From assembly GCF_001433995.1 (NCBI RefSeq), contig NZ_AZCX01000007.1:1-64000 (forward strand): a stretch of DNA of 64,000 nucleotides. Direction: 5' to 3'. Positions 8,697-16,134 of this stretch are shown in pieces. Origin of the DNA: Secundilactobacillus kimchicus JCM 15530 (GTDB lineage: Bacteria > Bacillota > Bacilli > Lactobacillales > Lactobacillaceae). The stretch's first letter is position 1. The number at the start of each line of letters is the position of its first letter. The translations under genes and the position numbers were made by a program. Under the pieces are notes generated by a model. It searched no databases. It saw only the letters and a program-made list of their open reading frames with translations, and was not told the DNA's origin.

Positions 8697-9095
8697 TTAG
8701 TACCAGTGGTGCGCTTGCCAGAAGCGCTTGGCGTTCGTCCATGACCCGTAACGGCCGTTCACATACTTGTTGGCGGTTCGTTCTTGATTGACCCGGGAAT
8801 AATCACCGTGCAAGTAAGCTCGTAACAGCTGGTAACGGCCGTAACATTGACCGTTTGAAACGAAGTAGTAGCCTCGTGATTCGCGGTAGGCAATCCAGTT
8901 CTTAGCCGCTTGCTCTTTTTTTGATAGCCCAGCGTTTACTTGGGCAATTTGTTGGTTAATTGATAATTTTTTCGTGGTGGCTGCTTGCGCCACGACGGCT
9001 TGATCATTTGGCGAGAAAGCAAGTCCACTTGAGAGACCAAACAAGACTCCCAAAAACATTAAGCCCGTAGCAATCCGTGATTTAAACGTCAACAT
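8697..9095 (-). CDS. Small secreted Apf/lysozyme-like wall protein
   Basis: A 132-residue protein with a signal peptide (hydrophobic core near residues 8-26, cleavage probably after AQA at about 38). The C-terminal 75 residues match the aggregation-promoting-factor domain of lactobacilli: AKNWIAYRESRG, GRYQLLRAYLHGDYS, and RYGSWTNAKRFWQAH-WY at the end. This fold belongs to the lysozyme-like superfamily, and the Glu in YRESRG is the expected catalytic acid. Known Apf proteins are larger with LysM or Gln-rich regions; here only a short linker precedes the domain. An AAGGGG ribosome site precedes the ATG. I infer a peptidoglycan-associated, possibly hydrolytic protein; the exact activity is untested. 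Confidence 0.85.
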   Translation of the reverse strand: MLTFKSRIATGLMFLGVLFGLSSGLAFSPNDQAVVAQAATTKKLSINQQIAQVNAGLSKKEQAAKNWIAYRESRGYYFVSNGQCYGRYQLLRAYLHGDYSRVNQERTANKYVNGRYGSWTNAKRFWQAHHWY

Positions 9096-9181
9096 GAAAA
9101 AAATAACCCCTTTACGATAAGTGCTAAGGCTATCATAAAGGGCGAATATTTCATAACTGTTAAAGCGACGTTACGTTGTGG

Positions 9182-9691
9182 TTAAGCCTTGGTTTTGGCT
9201 GCGAGTAGCTGGTCGGCTAACTCGTTGATACTCCACATCCAAATGGCGTGACCAAGAGCTTCTGAAAGGTGCTCTTCAACAGGTTGATCCTTGGCTCGCG
9301 GGACGGTGCCAAGAGCGGGTAAGAGACCGTGGTGGAAGACACCGAAAACGGCGAGGCCAAATGGGATGCCGTGCCCTGCCTTGAGGGCTGGAATATGACG
9401 AGCTGCTAATTCATAAAAGACGCCAAAACCAGTGGAAAAAGCAAAGTGGACCGCTAAACTTGGCCACAAAATTTTATGGTCAGAATAGGTATAAGTCGAA
9501 TCGAGAATTTTATTTGGTACCCCTATTTGATGCAGTAGCGTCATTGGCGGATTGACTTTGTCACGATCGGGCGTCCGTGGGGGTAACACGTTTTCCCAAC
9601 CGAGTTTCACAAACCCGCCAACAATGCCAGCCACTGTTCCCGCCGCAATTGCTGCGGTTTGTGTTGGTAAACGGAATGTTCTTTTTTTCAT
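9182..9691 (-). CDS. YagU-like (DUF1440) membrane protein
   Basis: A 169-residue protein with hydrophobic segments near residues 11-30, 75-92, 105-125 and 145-160. The motifs GFVKLGWENVLPPRTPDRDKVNPP and FHHGLLPALG (around residue 118) match the YagU/DUF1440 family. E. coli YagU has been linked to acid resistance, but the mechanism is unknown. It is monocistronic between the Apf-like gene and the accessory island. I saw no clear terminator downstream. Assignment is on family resemblance only. Confidence 0.8.
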   Translation of the reverse strand: MKKRTFRLPTQTAAIAAGTVAGIVGGFVKLGWENVLPPRTPDRDKVNPPMTLLHQIGVPNKILDSTYTYSDHKILWPSLAVHFAFSTGFGVFYELAARHIPALKAGHGIPFGLAVFGVFHHGLLPALGTVPRAKDQPVEEHLSEALGHAIWMWSINELADQLLAAKTKA

Positions 9692-9777
9692 TGTAGGTCA
9701 CATCCTTTGCTTAAAGTATAACGGTGTCAGGTAAAGTTTCCTATTAAAAAGGTTTGGAACGATTCAATAGCGGTGAA

Positions 9778-9805
9778 AAGGTGACCTACGGGTGGCCTTT
9801 TTATT
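9778..9805 (+). terminator. Orphan terminator-like hairpin
   Basis: AAAGGTGACC-TACG-GGTGGCCTTT forms a stem with one mismatch and is followed by T residues. No plus-strand gene precedes it closely, so it may be a leftover from a deleted gene or a chance structure. Confidence 0.35.
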
Positions 9806-9850
9806 TTGCCAAATTTTCAGTCATAAACCATAAATATATTAACTATTTTG

Positions 9851-9881
9851 AGAGCGAAAAGTGAGCCAAAAGTGAGCGAAG
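9851..9881 (+). repeat. Short tandem repeats AGTGAGCSAAR
   Basis: Two copies of AGTGAGCSAA spaced 11 bases apart follow a related AGAGCGAAA. Similar AGYGAGC words (AAGCGAGCAAAA) recur near 15,225 inside the phage remnant. They sit in the 280-base gap before the metallophosphoesterase, which otherwise holds no gene. They may be protein-binding sites; no factor can be named. Confidence 0.4.
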
Positions 9882-9921
9882 GCCGAGCGGCACAGCAGTG
9901 AGTTTTGACTAGACTTAAGTC

Positions 9922-9939
9922 AGTGATTGGCCAATCGCT
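9922..9939. promoter_or_regulatory. 18-bp inverted repeat upstream of the metallophosphoesterase
   Basis: AGTGATTGG and CCAATCGCT form uninterrupted 9-bp arms with one wobble, 30 bases before the start codon. A weak promoter (TTGGCC, 18 bases, TATAGA) overlaps it. It looks like an operator for an unknown regulator. Confidence 0.45.
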
Positions 9940-9969
9940 AAAATAAAAAATATAGAACGGAGTTTTATT

Positions 9970-12339
9970 ATGACAATTGATACAAATTCTTTAGGGACGG
10001 TCACTGGACCGCAAGCTGAAAGTATTGCAGACCAAACACCTGATGGTACGCGGTTAGCGATTAGTGGACAATTTACCTTTACAAGCAATGCTTGGGGGCG
10101 CACTAGCACTGATATTAGCCTAACCGGTACGGATCACTGGGTGGCGGGGACCACTTGTGACTATCAAGCTAAAATCAAGACGAGCGATCGTTATTGGTTA
10201 GAATATATCGAAACTAGTGGTCAGACTTTGTATGTCCCTTACGCGTTTATTTCACCATGGCGGACAATTGGAACCGATAGTAACGATATTGTACCGGTTT
10301 ACAATGTGACAACCGATGGTGGTAATACCGGCGGCGATCCGGATTCAAACGAATTAGGGAAGGTTACAGGCCAAGCTGGTGCTGATTTGTCTGGCCAAAC
10401 CGCAGATGGCACGCGAGTAGCTATGGACGGCACGTTTACTTTTGATGAAAATGCAGCAGGACGTAATGAAACCCTAATGGCTGGAACCAAAAATGGTGAT
10501 AAGTTTGGGTCTGGCGATCAAGTCGTGTACGTGGCCAAAGTTAAGGCTGACAATCACTATTGGTTAGAGTATCAACATTATGGTCAAGGCACCTTCTACG
10601 TCCCATACGCAACAATTAACCCGTTCCGATACTACGGTGAGGATAGTAACGCCGGAGACCCGGTTTATAGTAAAGGGTCAACTGGTGGTAATACGGGGAC
10701 CACGGAGTCGGGGCGTACACCAGGTGAAATCTCACAAAACTATTCACTAAGCGGTGCTGCGCCAGTATCTTCTTTGAATGGTTATGAGTTTCCTATGAGC
10801 GGTTGGGTTGTCATGAAAAATGGCGCGCAAGAACGGACTACACCAGACTTTGCGGGCGGTACAAAAGGCACTAAACATTATGCTGGCACAACTAAATTGT
10901 CATATGTTGCTAAGACTAACGGCGTCGATGACCATAAACGTATTTGGGTGAAACTGACGAATGGTAATTACTTGCCAATCGCACAATTGGAATTTTTAAA
11001 CTACATTAAGCGAAATAATGATTCTGCGATTAGCATGACATTGAAAAATGCGGCTGGTAAAGAGTATGTTCAGGATCAAAACACGGAACAAGTTTATGAA
11101 ATGGTTTGGCCATACACCAAAACTGTTCATGGTGTTACAAAAGGAGGAGACGGATTTGGCAATATCGTCACTGGTTGGGAATATAACGAAACGCCAGTGC
11201 AAGAACCTGTTTCAGAGACTTTTACCCCAAGTACTGATGAACAGGCTCAACTACAGGCTTTACATGACCAAGTCGAATTAGGCAAGCATTCTGATGATGT
11301 GATTATTGCCTATATTACAGATACTCACTTTGATAGTTATGCCACACCGGCATCGGCACGAGTACTCCACAGCATGCAGTTAATGAGTTGGTATGCGAAA
11401 ACTTATCCAGTTGATTTAGTGGTCCACGGTGGTGACGTGAATGATGGGGTGAAGGATAAGAATTTGAGTCGCATTGATGTTGAACAGGCAGTTGATGCGA
11501 TTAAAACGAGTCACCGGCCGTATATCATCTTACAGGGGAACCATGATGATAATTCCGGTTATGTCAGAGATATGGCCGGGTATCAAGAAAATCAACTGCT
11601 GACCAATTCAGAAGCATGGAACCTTCGAAACAGTCCAGTGCTTAAACGAGCTACAGGTACTGACAATCCAAATAATGCGGTATTTGGTACGTATGATATT
11701 CCGAATAGCAAGATTACTGTAGTGGTTTTAGATGGTTTTGATCAACCAGATGTGGCTCCCACAGGTAGTGATGGTGGGATGCATTGGAAGAGTTTCCGGC
11801 ATGGGTACAACCGTTATAGCCCCAAACAGGTTAGTTGGCTGAAGGGCACCTTAAACACGATGCCACGTGATCGGAAAGTGTTGTTTATCAACCATATTGC
11901 ATTGAATGGGGTACCAATTGGGGTTGAAAATAGTGGGTGGAATATTCTTGGTGCAGACAACAATGATAAATACAAATCTGGTTTATTTGAGTATAACGCC
12001 GGGGTAGATAAGAGTGATGTATCGAATAGTCGCGAAATCTACGACACTATCACCACGTTTCAAAGCCAGACAGGTAATGTGATTGGGTATGTATCAGGGC
12101 ACACCCACGCCGACAATAATGCATACAGCGGCGGCGTGCAATTTATCACCCAAACTGCAGGTATTGCTGATCGTGGTGGTGATCGGGGAACCGATAAATC
12201 AATTCCAAGTAGTTCTCTTTATGGAATTGACAACAATGCGTGGACCATTTTACGGATTAGCAAACAAGCTGGCACAGTCGATCAATTTAGATTTGGCTGG
12301 CAAAATTCTCAGAGTTTTAAGAGCCACTGGAATTTTTAA
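9970..12339 (+). CDS. Metallophosphoesterase with three N-terminal SH3-like repeats and no signal peptide
   Basis: A 789-residue protein. Residues 8-110 and 127-232 are clear repeats (GxVTG, ADGTRxAxxGxFTF, YWLEY, YVPYA), and a divergent third lies near 252-345. They resemble the SH3_5 wall-binding domains of lactobacillus lysins (GxFTF...WLSY...RYV). A calcineurin-like phosphoesterase domain spans about 445-725 with all metal motifs: DTHFD, GGDVND, GNHDDN, NHIALNG and GHTHADN. The N-terminus MTIDTNSLGTV is not a signal peptide, and GGAG sits at the right distance from this ATG, so a wall-targeted enzyme lacks an obvious export route. It could be a phage tail or lysogenic-conversion gene released by lysis. 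The substrate (a teichoic acid or another phosphodiester) is speculation. Confidence 0.85.
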   Translation: MTIDTNSLGTVTGPQAESIADQTPDGTRLAISGQFTFTSNAWGRTSTDISLTGTDHWVAGTTCDYQAKIKTSDRYWLEYIETSGQTLYVPYAFISPWRTIGTDSNDIVPVYNVTTDGGNTGGDPDSNELGKVTGQAGADLSGQTADGTRVAMDGTFTFDENAAGRNETLMAGTKNGDKFGSGDQVVYVAKVKADNHYWLEYQHYGQGTFYVPYATINPFRYYGEDSNAGDPVYSKGSTGGNTGTTESGRTPGEISQNYSLSGAAPVSSLNGYEFPMSGWVVMKNGAQERTTPDFAGGTKGTKHYAGTTKLSYVAKTNGVDDHKRIWVKLTNGNYLPIAQLEFLNYIKRNNDSAISMTLKNAAGKEYVQDQNTEQVYEMVWPYTKTVHGVTKGGDGFGNIVTGWEYNETPVQEPVSETFTPSTDEQAQLQALHDQVELGKHSDDVIIAYITDTHFDSYATPASARVLHSMQLMSWYAKTYPVDLVVHGGDVNDGVKDKNLSRIDVEQAVDAIKTSHRPYIILQGNHDDNSGYVRDMAGYQENQLLTNSEAWNLRNSPVLKRATGTDNPNNAVFGTYDIPNSKITVVVLDGFDQPDVAPTGSDGGMHWKSFRHGYNRYSPKQVSWLKGTLNTMPRDRKVLFINHIALNGVPIGVENSGWNILGADNNDKYKSGLFEYNAGVDKSDVSNSREIYDTITTFQSQTGNVIGYVSGHTHADNNAYSGGVQFITQTAGIADRGGDRGTDKSIPSSSLYGIDNNAWTILRISKQAGTVDQFRFGWQNSQSFKSHWNF

Positions 12340-12344
12340 GTAAC

Positions 12345-12368
12345 AAAAAAAACGGAGCAGTCGCTCCG
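12345..12368 (-). terminator. Terminator of the left secreted paralogue
   Basis: Read on the minus strand, CGGAGC-GACT-GCTCCG is followed by eight T residues. It lies 14 bases beyond the stop of the minus-strand gene. Confidence 0.85.
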
Positions 12369-12381
12369 CATACATAACTAA

Positions 12382-13218
12382 CTATTTGGTCAATAAAACG
12401 AAGTAATGACCAAAGTTTTCATTATTTTTTGGGTAGGCAAATACTCCAATGCGGTAACCGGTATAGTCAACGTCCAATACTTTTTTGTTAATATCGACAG
12501 CCATGTTCCTAGCAGCTATGTATCCAATTGACTGATGTACAAAGGATTTAAAATCAATACTAGGATCGACTTGGGAACGATTCATAAAACCGGCCATAAT
12601 ATATTGGTTAAGCGTCGAATCAAGTAATGTTTTAAAAGTACTTGACTGATTTGAAATTGGTCCGGAAACCTGATCATTTGGTATTTGTTCCGCTAATTTC
12701 TGCAACTTAGTATCCGGTACTGCTCCCGGAAATAAGCTAATCAACTCTTGATTGAGCTTCTCATCAATTAACTTTGGATCAACCTTGGGTAAGTTATTTA
12801 GATCATTGCTTGGCTTGGGTGTAGGTGTCACCGTACCGGTACCAGAGCTTGTGGTTACACGGTTCACAAAATTCCGGTGTACATAGCCATATTTATTGCC
12901 CTTAACTAGTTTGTAGTAAATACCAGTTTTATTACCCCGCGTTTTCTTTGGATTGTACATTTTGACACTTTGCACAACAGACCACTGGGTATGGGGGTAA
13001 TTACGCAAGTTGTGCAGTTTCTTAGTATGATTCCAGTTCCACATGGTAACTGACTGGCCGGGAGTATTGGCAGAATACAAAGGTGGATTAGCACTGTAAT
13101 CTTTTGTTTTTAGCCAGGTGAAGCCCTTGGCTTGAGCGGTGGTTTGATTCAGAGCCAGGCCACTGCCAATAATAGCTGTGACCACGGCCAAAGTTTTTAA
13201 TAAACCGATTCGTTTCAT
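12382..13218 (-). CDS. Secreted protein of unknown function (left paralogue flanking the phage remnant)
   Basis: A 278-residue protein with a Sec signal peptide (MKRIGLLKTLAVVTAIIGSG, cleavage probably after AQA near residue 30). Residues 55-120 contain WNWNHTKKLHNLRNYP...WSVVQ...GIYYKLVKGNKYGYVHRNFV, a pattern like the SH3/GW surface modules of lactobacilli. A Pro/Thr linker follows, then a mostly helical region beginning LISLFPGAVPD. The gene at 17,318-18,148 has the same order with HTKRLHNLKNYPS and LVAQLFPNTPID, so they are paralogues. The chosen ATG has AAGGAGG upstream; the frame extends 14 codons further without a ribosome site. Extracellular location is well supported, the function is unknown. 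Confidence 0.8.
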   Translation of the reverse strand: MKRIGLLKTLAVVTAIIGSGLALNQTTAQAKGFTWLKTKDYSANPPLYSANTPGQSVTMWNWNHTKKLHNLRNYPHTQWSVVQSVKMYNPKKTRGNKTGIYYKLVKGNKYGYVHRNFVNRVTTSSGTGTVTPTPKPSNDLNNLPKVDPKLIDEKLNQELISLFPGAVPDTKLQKLAEQIPNDQVSGPISNQSSTFKTLLDSTLNQYIMAGFMNRSQVDPSIDFKSFVHQSIGYIAARNMAVDINKKVLDVDYTGYRIGVFAYPKNNENFGHYFVLLTK

Positions 13219-13366
13219 TGAGTATCCCTCCTTATTGGAATTGTAGCATAAAGCGCTCAATTTTTAGAATAAATCGAAGTTTTTGCGGTGCGCTGACTTT
13301 CTTGAAATGAGTTCGATGTACGACGTAAAGTTCAGCTTTTTGTAACCGTCAAAATTTGAACTTGAG

Positions 13367-13768
13367 TTACATATATTGATTTCTTAATTCCTTTTTAACC
13401 ACGTCTTCTAAACTTGCTGGTATCTCAAAGTCCCGCATGAAATTCACGTAGTTCGGGATTTCATCATTCCGCTTATGGTATTCATCTACCAGCAGTGCAA
13501 CGGCTGCTCTATCAGCAGAACCTTCAATTGACCGAGTACTGTCCGTGTGAAAGTATAAGATACCATCATCTTCGTGAAGAATATGGCTGATTTCGTGAGC
13601 CGCAATAAACGGTAGTTGATTGGGTTTATACCAGCTAGTATTGATGACCAGACGCCTTTCTTGAGGGTAGGCTCCTGAAGGTGTATGAATACTTAGAACG
13701 TTGGTCAGTTGGCACGAAATATTGTGGTCAAAGGCAAAGTTTAGCATTGCTTCCAGATAATCATTCAT
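13367..13768 (-). CDS. ImmA/IrrE-type metallopeptidase of the phage remnant
   Basis: A 133-residue protein with the zinc motif HEISHIL in FIAAHEISHILHEDDG and a following Glu in EGSADRAAVALLVDEY, the normal layout of ImmA/IrrE proteases. In ICEBs1 and many phages this protease cleaves the partner repressor after DNA damage. Here it overlaps the CI-like repressor gene by eight bases, which supports that partnership. The ATG has GAGG eight bases upstream; a GTG three codons earlier has no better site. Domain and metal ligands look intact. Confidence 0.88.
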   Translation of the reverse strand: MNDYLEAMLNFAFDHNISCQLTNVLSIHTPSGAYPQERRLVINTSWYKPNQLPFIAAHEISHILHEDDGILYFHTDSTRSIEGSADRAAVALLVDEYHKRNDEIPNYVNFMRDFEIPASLEDVVKKELRNQYM

Positions 13769-14093
13769 CGCGGCCACCTCGCAAAAGTCGTTTCATTAAT
13801 TCTAAATCTTCTGGCGGAATAGGCCGGCCTTCAAACGTCATGATGAAGTCGTTGTCATCCGCTAAATCGACGTGCGGTTTTTCTGTCTTGGGAGATGGAT
13901 CGTCGGTTTTACCCAGCAGATAATCCACAGAGACGTTTAACACCTTTGCGACAGCTTGAAGGTTATTAAAACTAGGTTCTTTATTTTTCCAAGAATAAAT
14001 AGTATTTTTCCCCAAATGGGCGAGGTCATTAACCTTTGTCAGATTATATCCCTTTTTTTTGGAAATTTTTTTAATTCGTTCTAGGACTGTCAT
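13761..14093 (-). CDS. CI-like phage repressor (XRE family)
   Basis: A 110-residue protein. Residues 1-60 form an HTH_3 domain (VLERIKKISKKKGYNLTKV, HLGKNTIYSWKNKEPS, LNVSVDYLLGK). An acidic tail lacks the peptidase domain of classical LexA-like repressors, which fits induction by the neighbouring ImmA protease. I chose the ATG preceded by AGGGGA; an upstream ATG six codons earlier has no ribosome site. It diverges from a small plus-strand HTH gene across a 250-base control region containing inverted repeats. Confidence 0.88.
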   Translation of the reverse strand: MTVLERIKKISKKKGYNLTKVNDLAHLGKNTIYSWKNKEPSFNNLQAVAKVLNVSVDYLLGKTDDPSPKTEKPHVDLADDNDFIMTFEGRPIPPEDLELMKRLLRGGRDE

Positions 14094-14130
14094 ATTAAGG
14101 ATTCCCCTCATTGTTGTTAGAATGAATTTT

Positions 14131-14294
14131 AGTCTTAGGCTAATAAAACGTTGACTGTTTTGACACTAAGACTTATCATGAGCCTATCAAGTACTTAAGC
14201 AACATGACCTGAAGTCTATCAGTTGAGATGTGGATTGATAGAGTGGGTTTGACTTTTGCTTATTTGTCATGCTCTCATATTAGACCTGGTCTAA
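14131..14294. promoter_or_regulatory. Immunity control region: divergent promoter and operator-like repeats
   Basis: A plus-strand promoter TTGACT (14,151) is spaced 17 bases from TATCAT (14,174). AGTCTTAG at 14,131 is inverted as CTAAGACT at 14,166, and the latter lies between the two promoter boxes. A 15-bp palindrome TTAGACC-T-GGTCTAA lies at 14,280-14,294, about 50 bases before the Cro-like start. All share the GTCTWA word, so they are candidate repressor operators. Confidence 0.6.
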
Positions 14295-14342
14295 AAATAA
14301 GTCAACAACTTGATTAAAAAATAACAGAAAGAGGGATTTTTA

Positions 14343-14549
14343 ATGTCTGAAGAAAAAATTGCTGTTGCAGTGAAATCAATCACTATTTCTATCAAGAAGG
14401 CTTTGATTGAACGAGATATGAAGCAGGTTGAATTGGCGAAGATATTAGGCGTTGCACCACAGGTTCTAAATCGAGCTATCCACGGTGATATGTCACCACA
14501 GTCGGTGCGAATTCGCTGCAGAATTAATCAGATTTTGGGTATTGAATAA
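14343..14549 (+). CDS. Cro-like small HTH protein
   Basis: A 68-residue protein dominated by one helix-turn-helix (ALIERDMKQVELAKILGVAP, then QVLNRAIHGD). It is preceded by AGAGGG. Its place, divergent from the repressor and first in the rightward direction, is that of Cro in temperate phages. I infer a lytic-switch role; a plain XRE regulator is the alternative. Confidence 0.75.
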   Translation: MSEEKIAVAVKSITISIKKALIERDMKQVELAKILGVAPQVLNRAIHGDMSPQSVRIRCRINQILGIE

Positions 14550-14779
14550 TAGTCCTTGGGGTAGAAAAAATGAGGGTGCATGCATGTTAAGGTTGATTGT
14601 GATAAAAACCGGCAGTAGTAATCGGTAATCCATTATTAACCCGAAAACTGAAACCTAGTCTTAAGGGAACATACAGTGAGAGAAGATCATGCTGGATTAT
14701 CGGTGAGTGAGCAAAATGAGATTGTTGAGGGATTATCTTTGCTGAGTACTCAAAGATAGTTTCAATAAGGAGGCGTACT

Positions 14780-15199
14780 ATGAAAAATGGAGTAGTTAAA
14801 CACATCGAAGAAATTTTACAGGACTATCCCCGACTACCGGCGTATATCCAAGAGCGTCGAGAGGAACTGTTAACACCTTATTATCCGGGTCGCGATGAGA
14901 ATGTTGGGGGCGGCAAGATTGAATTTAAGTACGATGAGAGCACCGCAAACCGTGCGATTGATCTTGTGACTGATCGTGAGCTTAAGGGCCTTGAAAAGAC
15001 CCGGCAAGCAATTGCATATTGCTTGGAGCGGGCTGATGACGAAACGATAGCCGTTATCCACGAATTATATTTTAAAGCACAACCTAAGCCAAGTTTGCAG
15101 GCAGTGTCGATGCGATTAAATATTAGTCGTCCGGTGGTTGGTCGTAAACGTCAGTTATTTTTTGAAGCTTTGGGAAAAGAGTTAGGATTTGTGTATTGA
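14780..15199 (+). CDS. ArpU/RinA-type phage late-gene regulator
   Basis: A 139-residue protein resembling the ArpU/RinA family, which activates late operons in phages of Gram-positive bacteria. Visible features are an N-terminal region with DYPRLPAYIQERREE, a central DELKGLEKTRQAI-like helix (DRELKGLEKTRQAIAYCLE), and a C-terminal sigma-region-4-like HTH (SLQAVSMRLNISRPVVGRKRQ). AAGGAGG precedes the ATG. In intact phages packaging genes follow it; here 500 bases without a gene and then the holin follow, pointing to an internal deletion. The 230-base gap before it holds no gene I can support. Confidence 0.8.
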   Translation: MKNGVVKHIEEILQDYPRLPAYIQERREELLTPYYPGRDENVGGGKIEFKYDESTANRAIDLVTDRELKGLEKTRQAIAYCLERADDETIAVIHELYFKAQPKPSLQAVSMRLNISRPVVGRKRQLFFEALGKELGFVY

Positions 15200-15355
15200 G
15201 ATAACGCGTCGATCCGACTTTATTAGAGCAAAAAGCGAGCAAAATACCCTAAATAAGGGTGTTAGAGTAGTAGCATGGAAGTTCGTTGAGAAGCGAACAA
15301 TCATATCGATGTGCTGTGGTTAGTCGGTAATTAGGCTTGTTTAAAGCGTAAAAAT

Positions 15356-15404
15356 GCTATTGTCCAGGCGAAGGTTAATCCGGGTTTAATTCCCGGTAAT
15401 GGCA
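15356..15404 (+). other. Truncated tRNA-like structure in the phage remnant
   Basis: GCTATTG can pair with TAATGGC (two wobbles) as an acceptor stem. It encloses CCGGG-TTTAATT-CCCGG, which has the 5-bp stem and 7-base loop of a T-arm. Only 17 bases lie between acceptor and T-arm, so the D and anticodon arms are missing and it cannot be a working tRNA. It may be a decayed tRNA or phage structural RNA. The rest of the 15,200-15,723 gap holds a terminator and no convincing gene. Confidence 0.4.
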
Positions 15405-15455
15405 TTGTCAAGTTAGTGGGTATACTCGTCGGCCAAGAATCAATAAACTTTTTTG

Positions 15456-15487
15456 AACTGAATGGGATCCGGTCCATTCAGTTTTTT
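15456..15487 (+). terminator. Rho-independent terminator inside the phage remnant
   Basis: AACTGAATGG and CCATTCAGTT form a perfect 10-bp stem around an eight-base loop, followed by six T residues. It separates the regulator part from the lysis genes. Confidence 0.85.
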
Positions 15488-15723
15488 AGTGTGTTCATGG
15501 TTGCTCCTTTGTGTGGAGAAAATATGGATCCGGTATTTGAGCGCAGAAAATTCAATTCACATGAGATTAACCTGCTTTGCGACATACGGGGAAGGAGGTG
15601 AGGTAGACGAAATTAAGTATACACTGACAAAGTTTTGAATTTTATTACCGCCAGTTTGCGCTAACCCAAAACAACACTCAACCGATATGGAATCCAGACT
15701 AAACAATAAAGGTGGTCATAAAC

Positions 15724-16134
15724 ATGTTTAATGGCACAATTGACTATGCCAGTGGTATTAGTTTTTTACTAATTGTTATTCCAGCAACATATAGGTTACT
15801 GCACCCATTGATTCAAGCAAAGATCAACACTGAAAAAAACGCCCAGACAAAACAAGAAATGGCCTTGGCTGATCATTATGCGCAGGTTGCTGAAATGGCG
15901 GTAATGGCTAATCTGAGTAAAGCAGATCGTAAAAATGAAGCCGTTCGATTTTTAATGGAAAAAATGTTGCAGCGAGGTTTTGCTGTTTCTGATGGCACCG
16001 CCCATGCGACAGTTGAAGCCGCTTACCAGGACTATAAACACCAAATGGGCGGCGATATTCATACAATCCAAACGCCGACACATGTTGCTGCAGACCCTGA
16101 CGTCAGCGTACCTGGGGGTGATTTAAATGACTAA
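15724..16134 (+). CDS. Phage holin, LL-H type
   Basis: A 136-residue protein with one strong N-terminal membrane segment (about residues 9-26, ISFLLIVIPATYRLLHPL) followed by a long charged, helical cytoplasmic part (KINTEKNAQTKQEMALADHY). This single-helix layout with the DGTAHATVEAAYQDYK ending matches the LL-H family of lactobacillus phage holins. The ATG is preceded by AAAGGTGG at eight bases; a GTG four codons earlier would place the ribosome site inside the gene. It overlaps the lysin by eight bases, as in functional lysis cassettes. Confidence 0.85.
   Translation: MFNGTIDYASGISFLLIVIPATYRLLHPLIQAKINTEKNAQTKQEMALADHYAQVAEMAVMANLSKADRKNEAVRFLMEKMLQRGFAVSDGTAHATVEAAYQDYKHQMGGDIHTIQTPTHVAADPDVSVPGGDLND

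Noticed and set aside
15356-15404. Calling this a tRNA gene
   Set aside because: Acceptor and T-arm pair well, but the D and anticodon arms are absent, so it cannot decode.
15416-15601. A 61-codon open frame between the late regulator and the holin
   Set aside because: It runs through a strong terminator hairpin and has no ribosome site at its start; its tail may be a scrap of a deleted phage gene but I cannot support a product.
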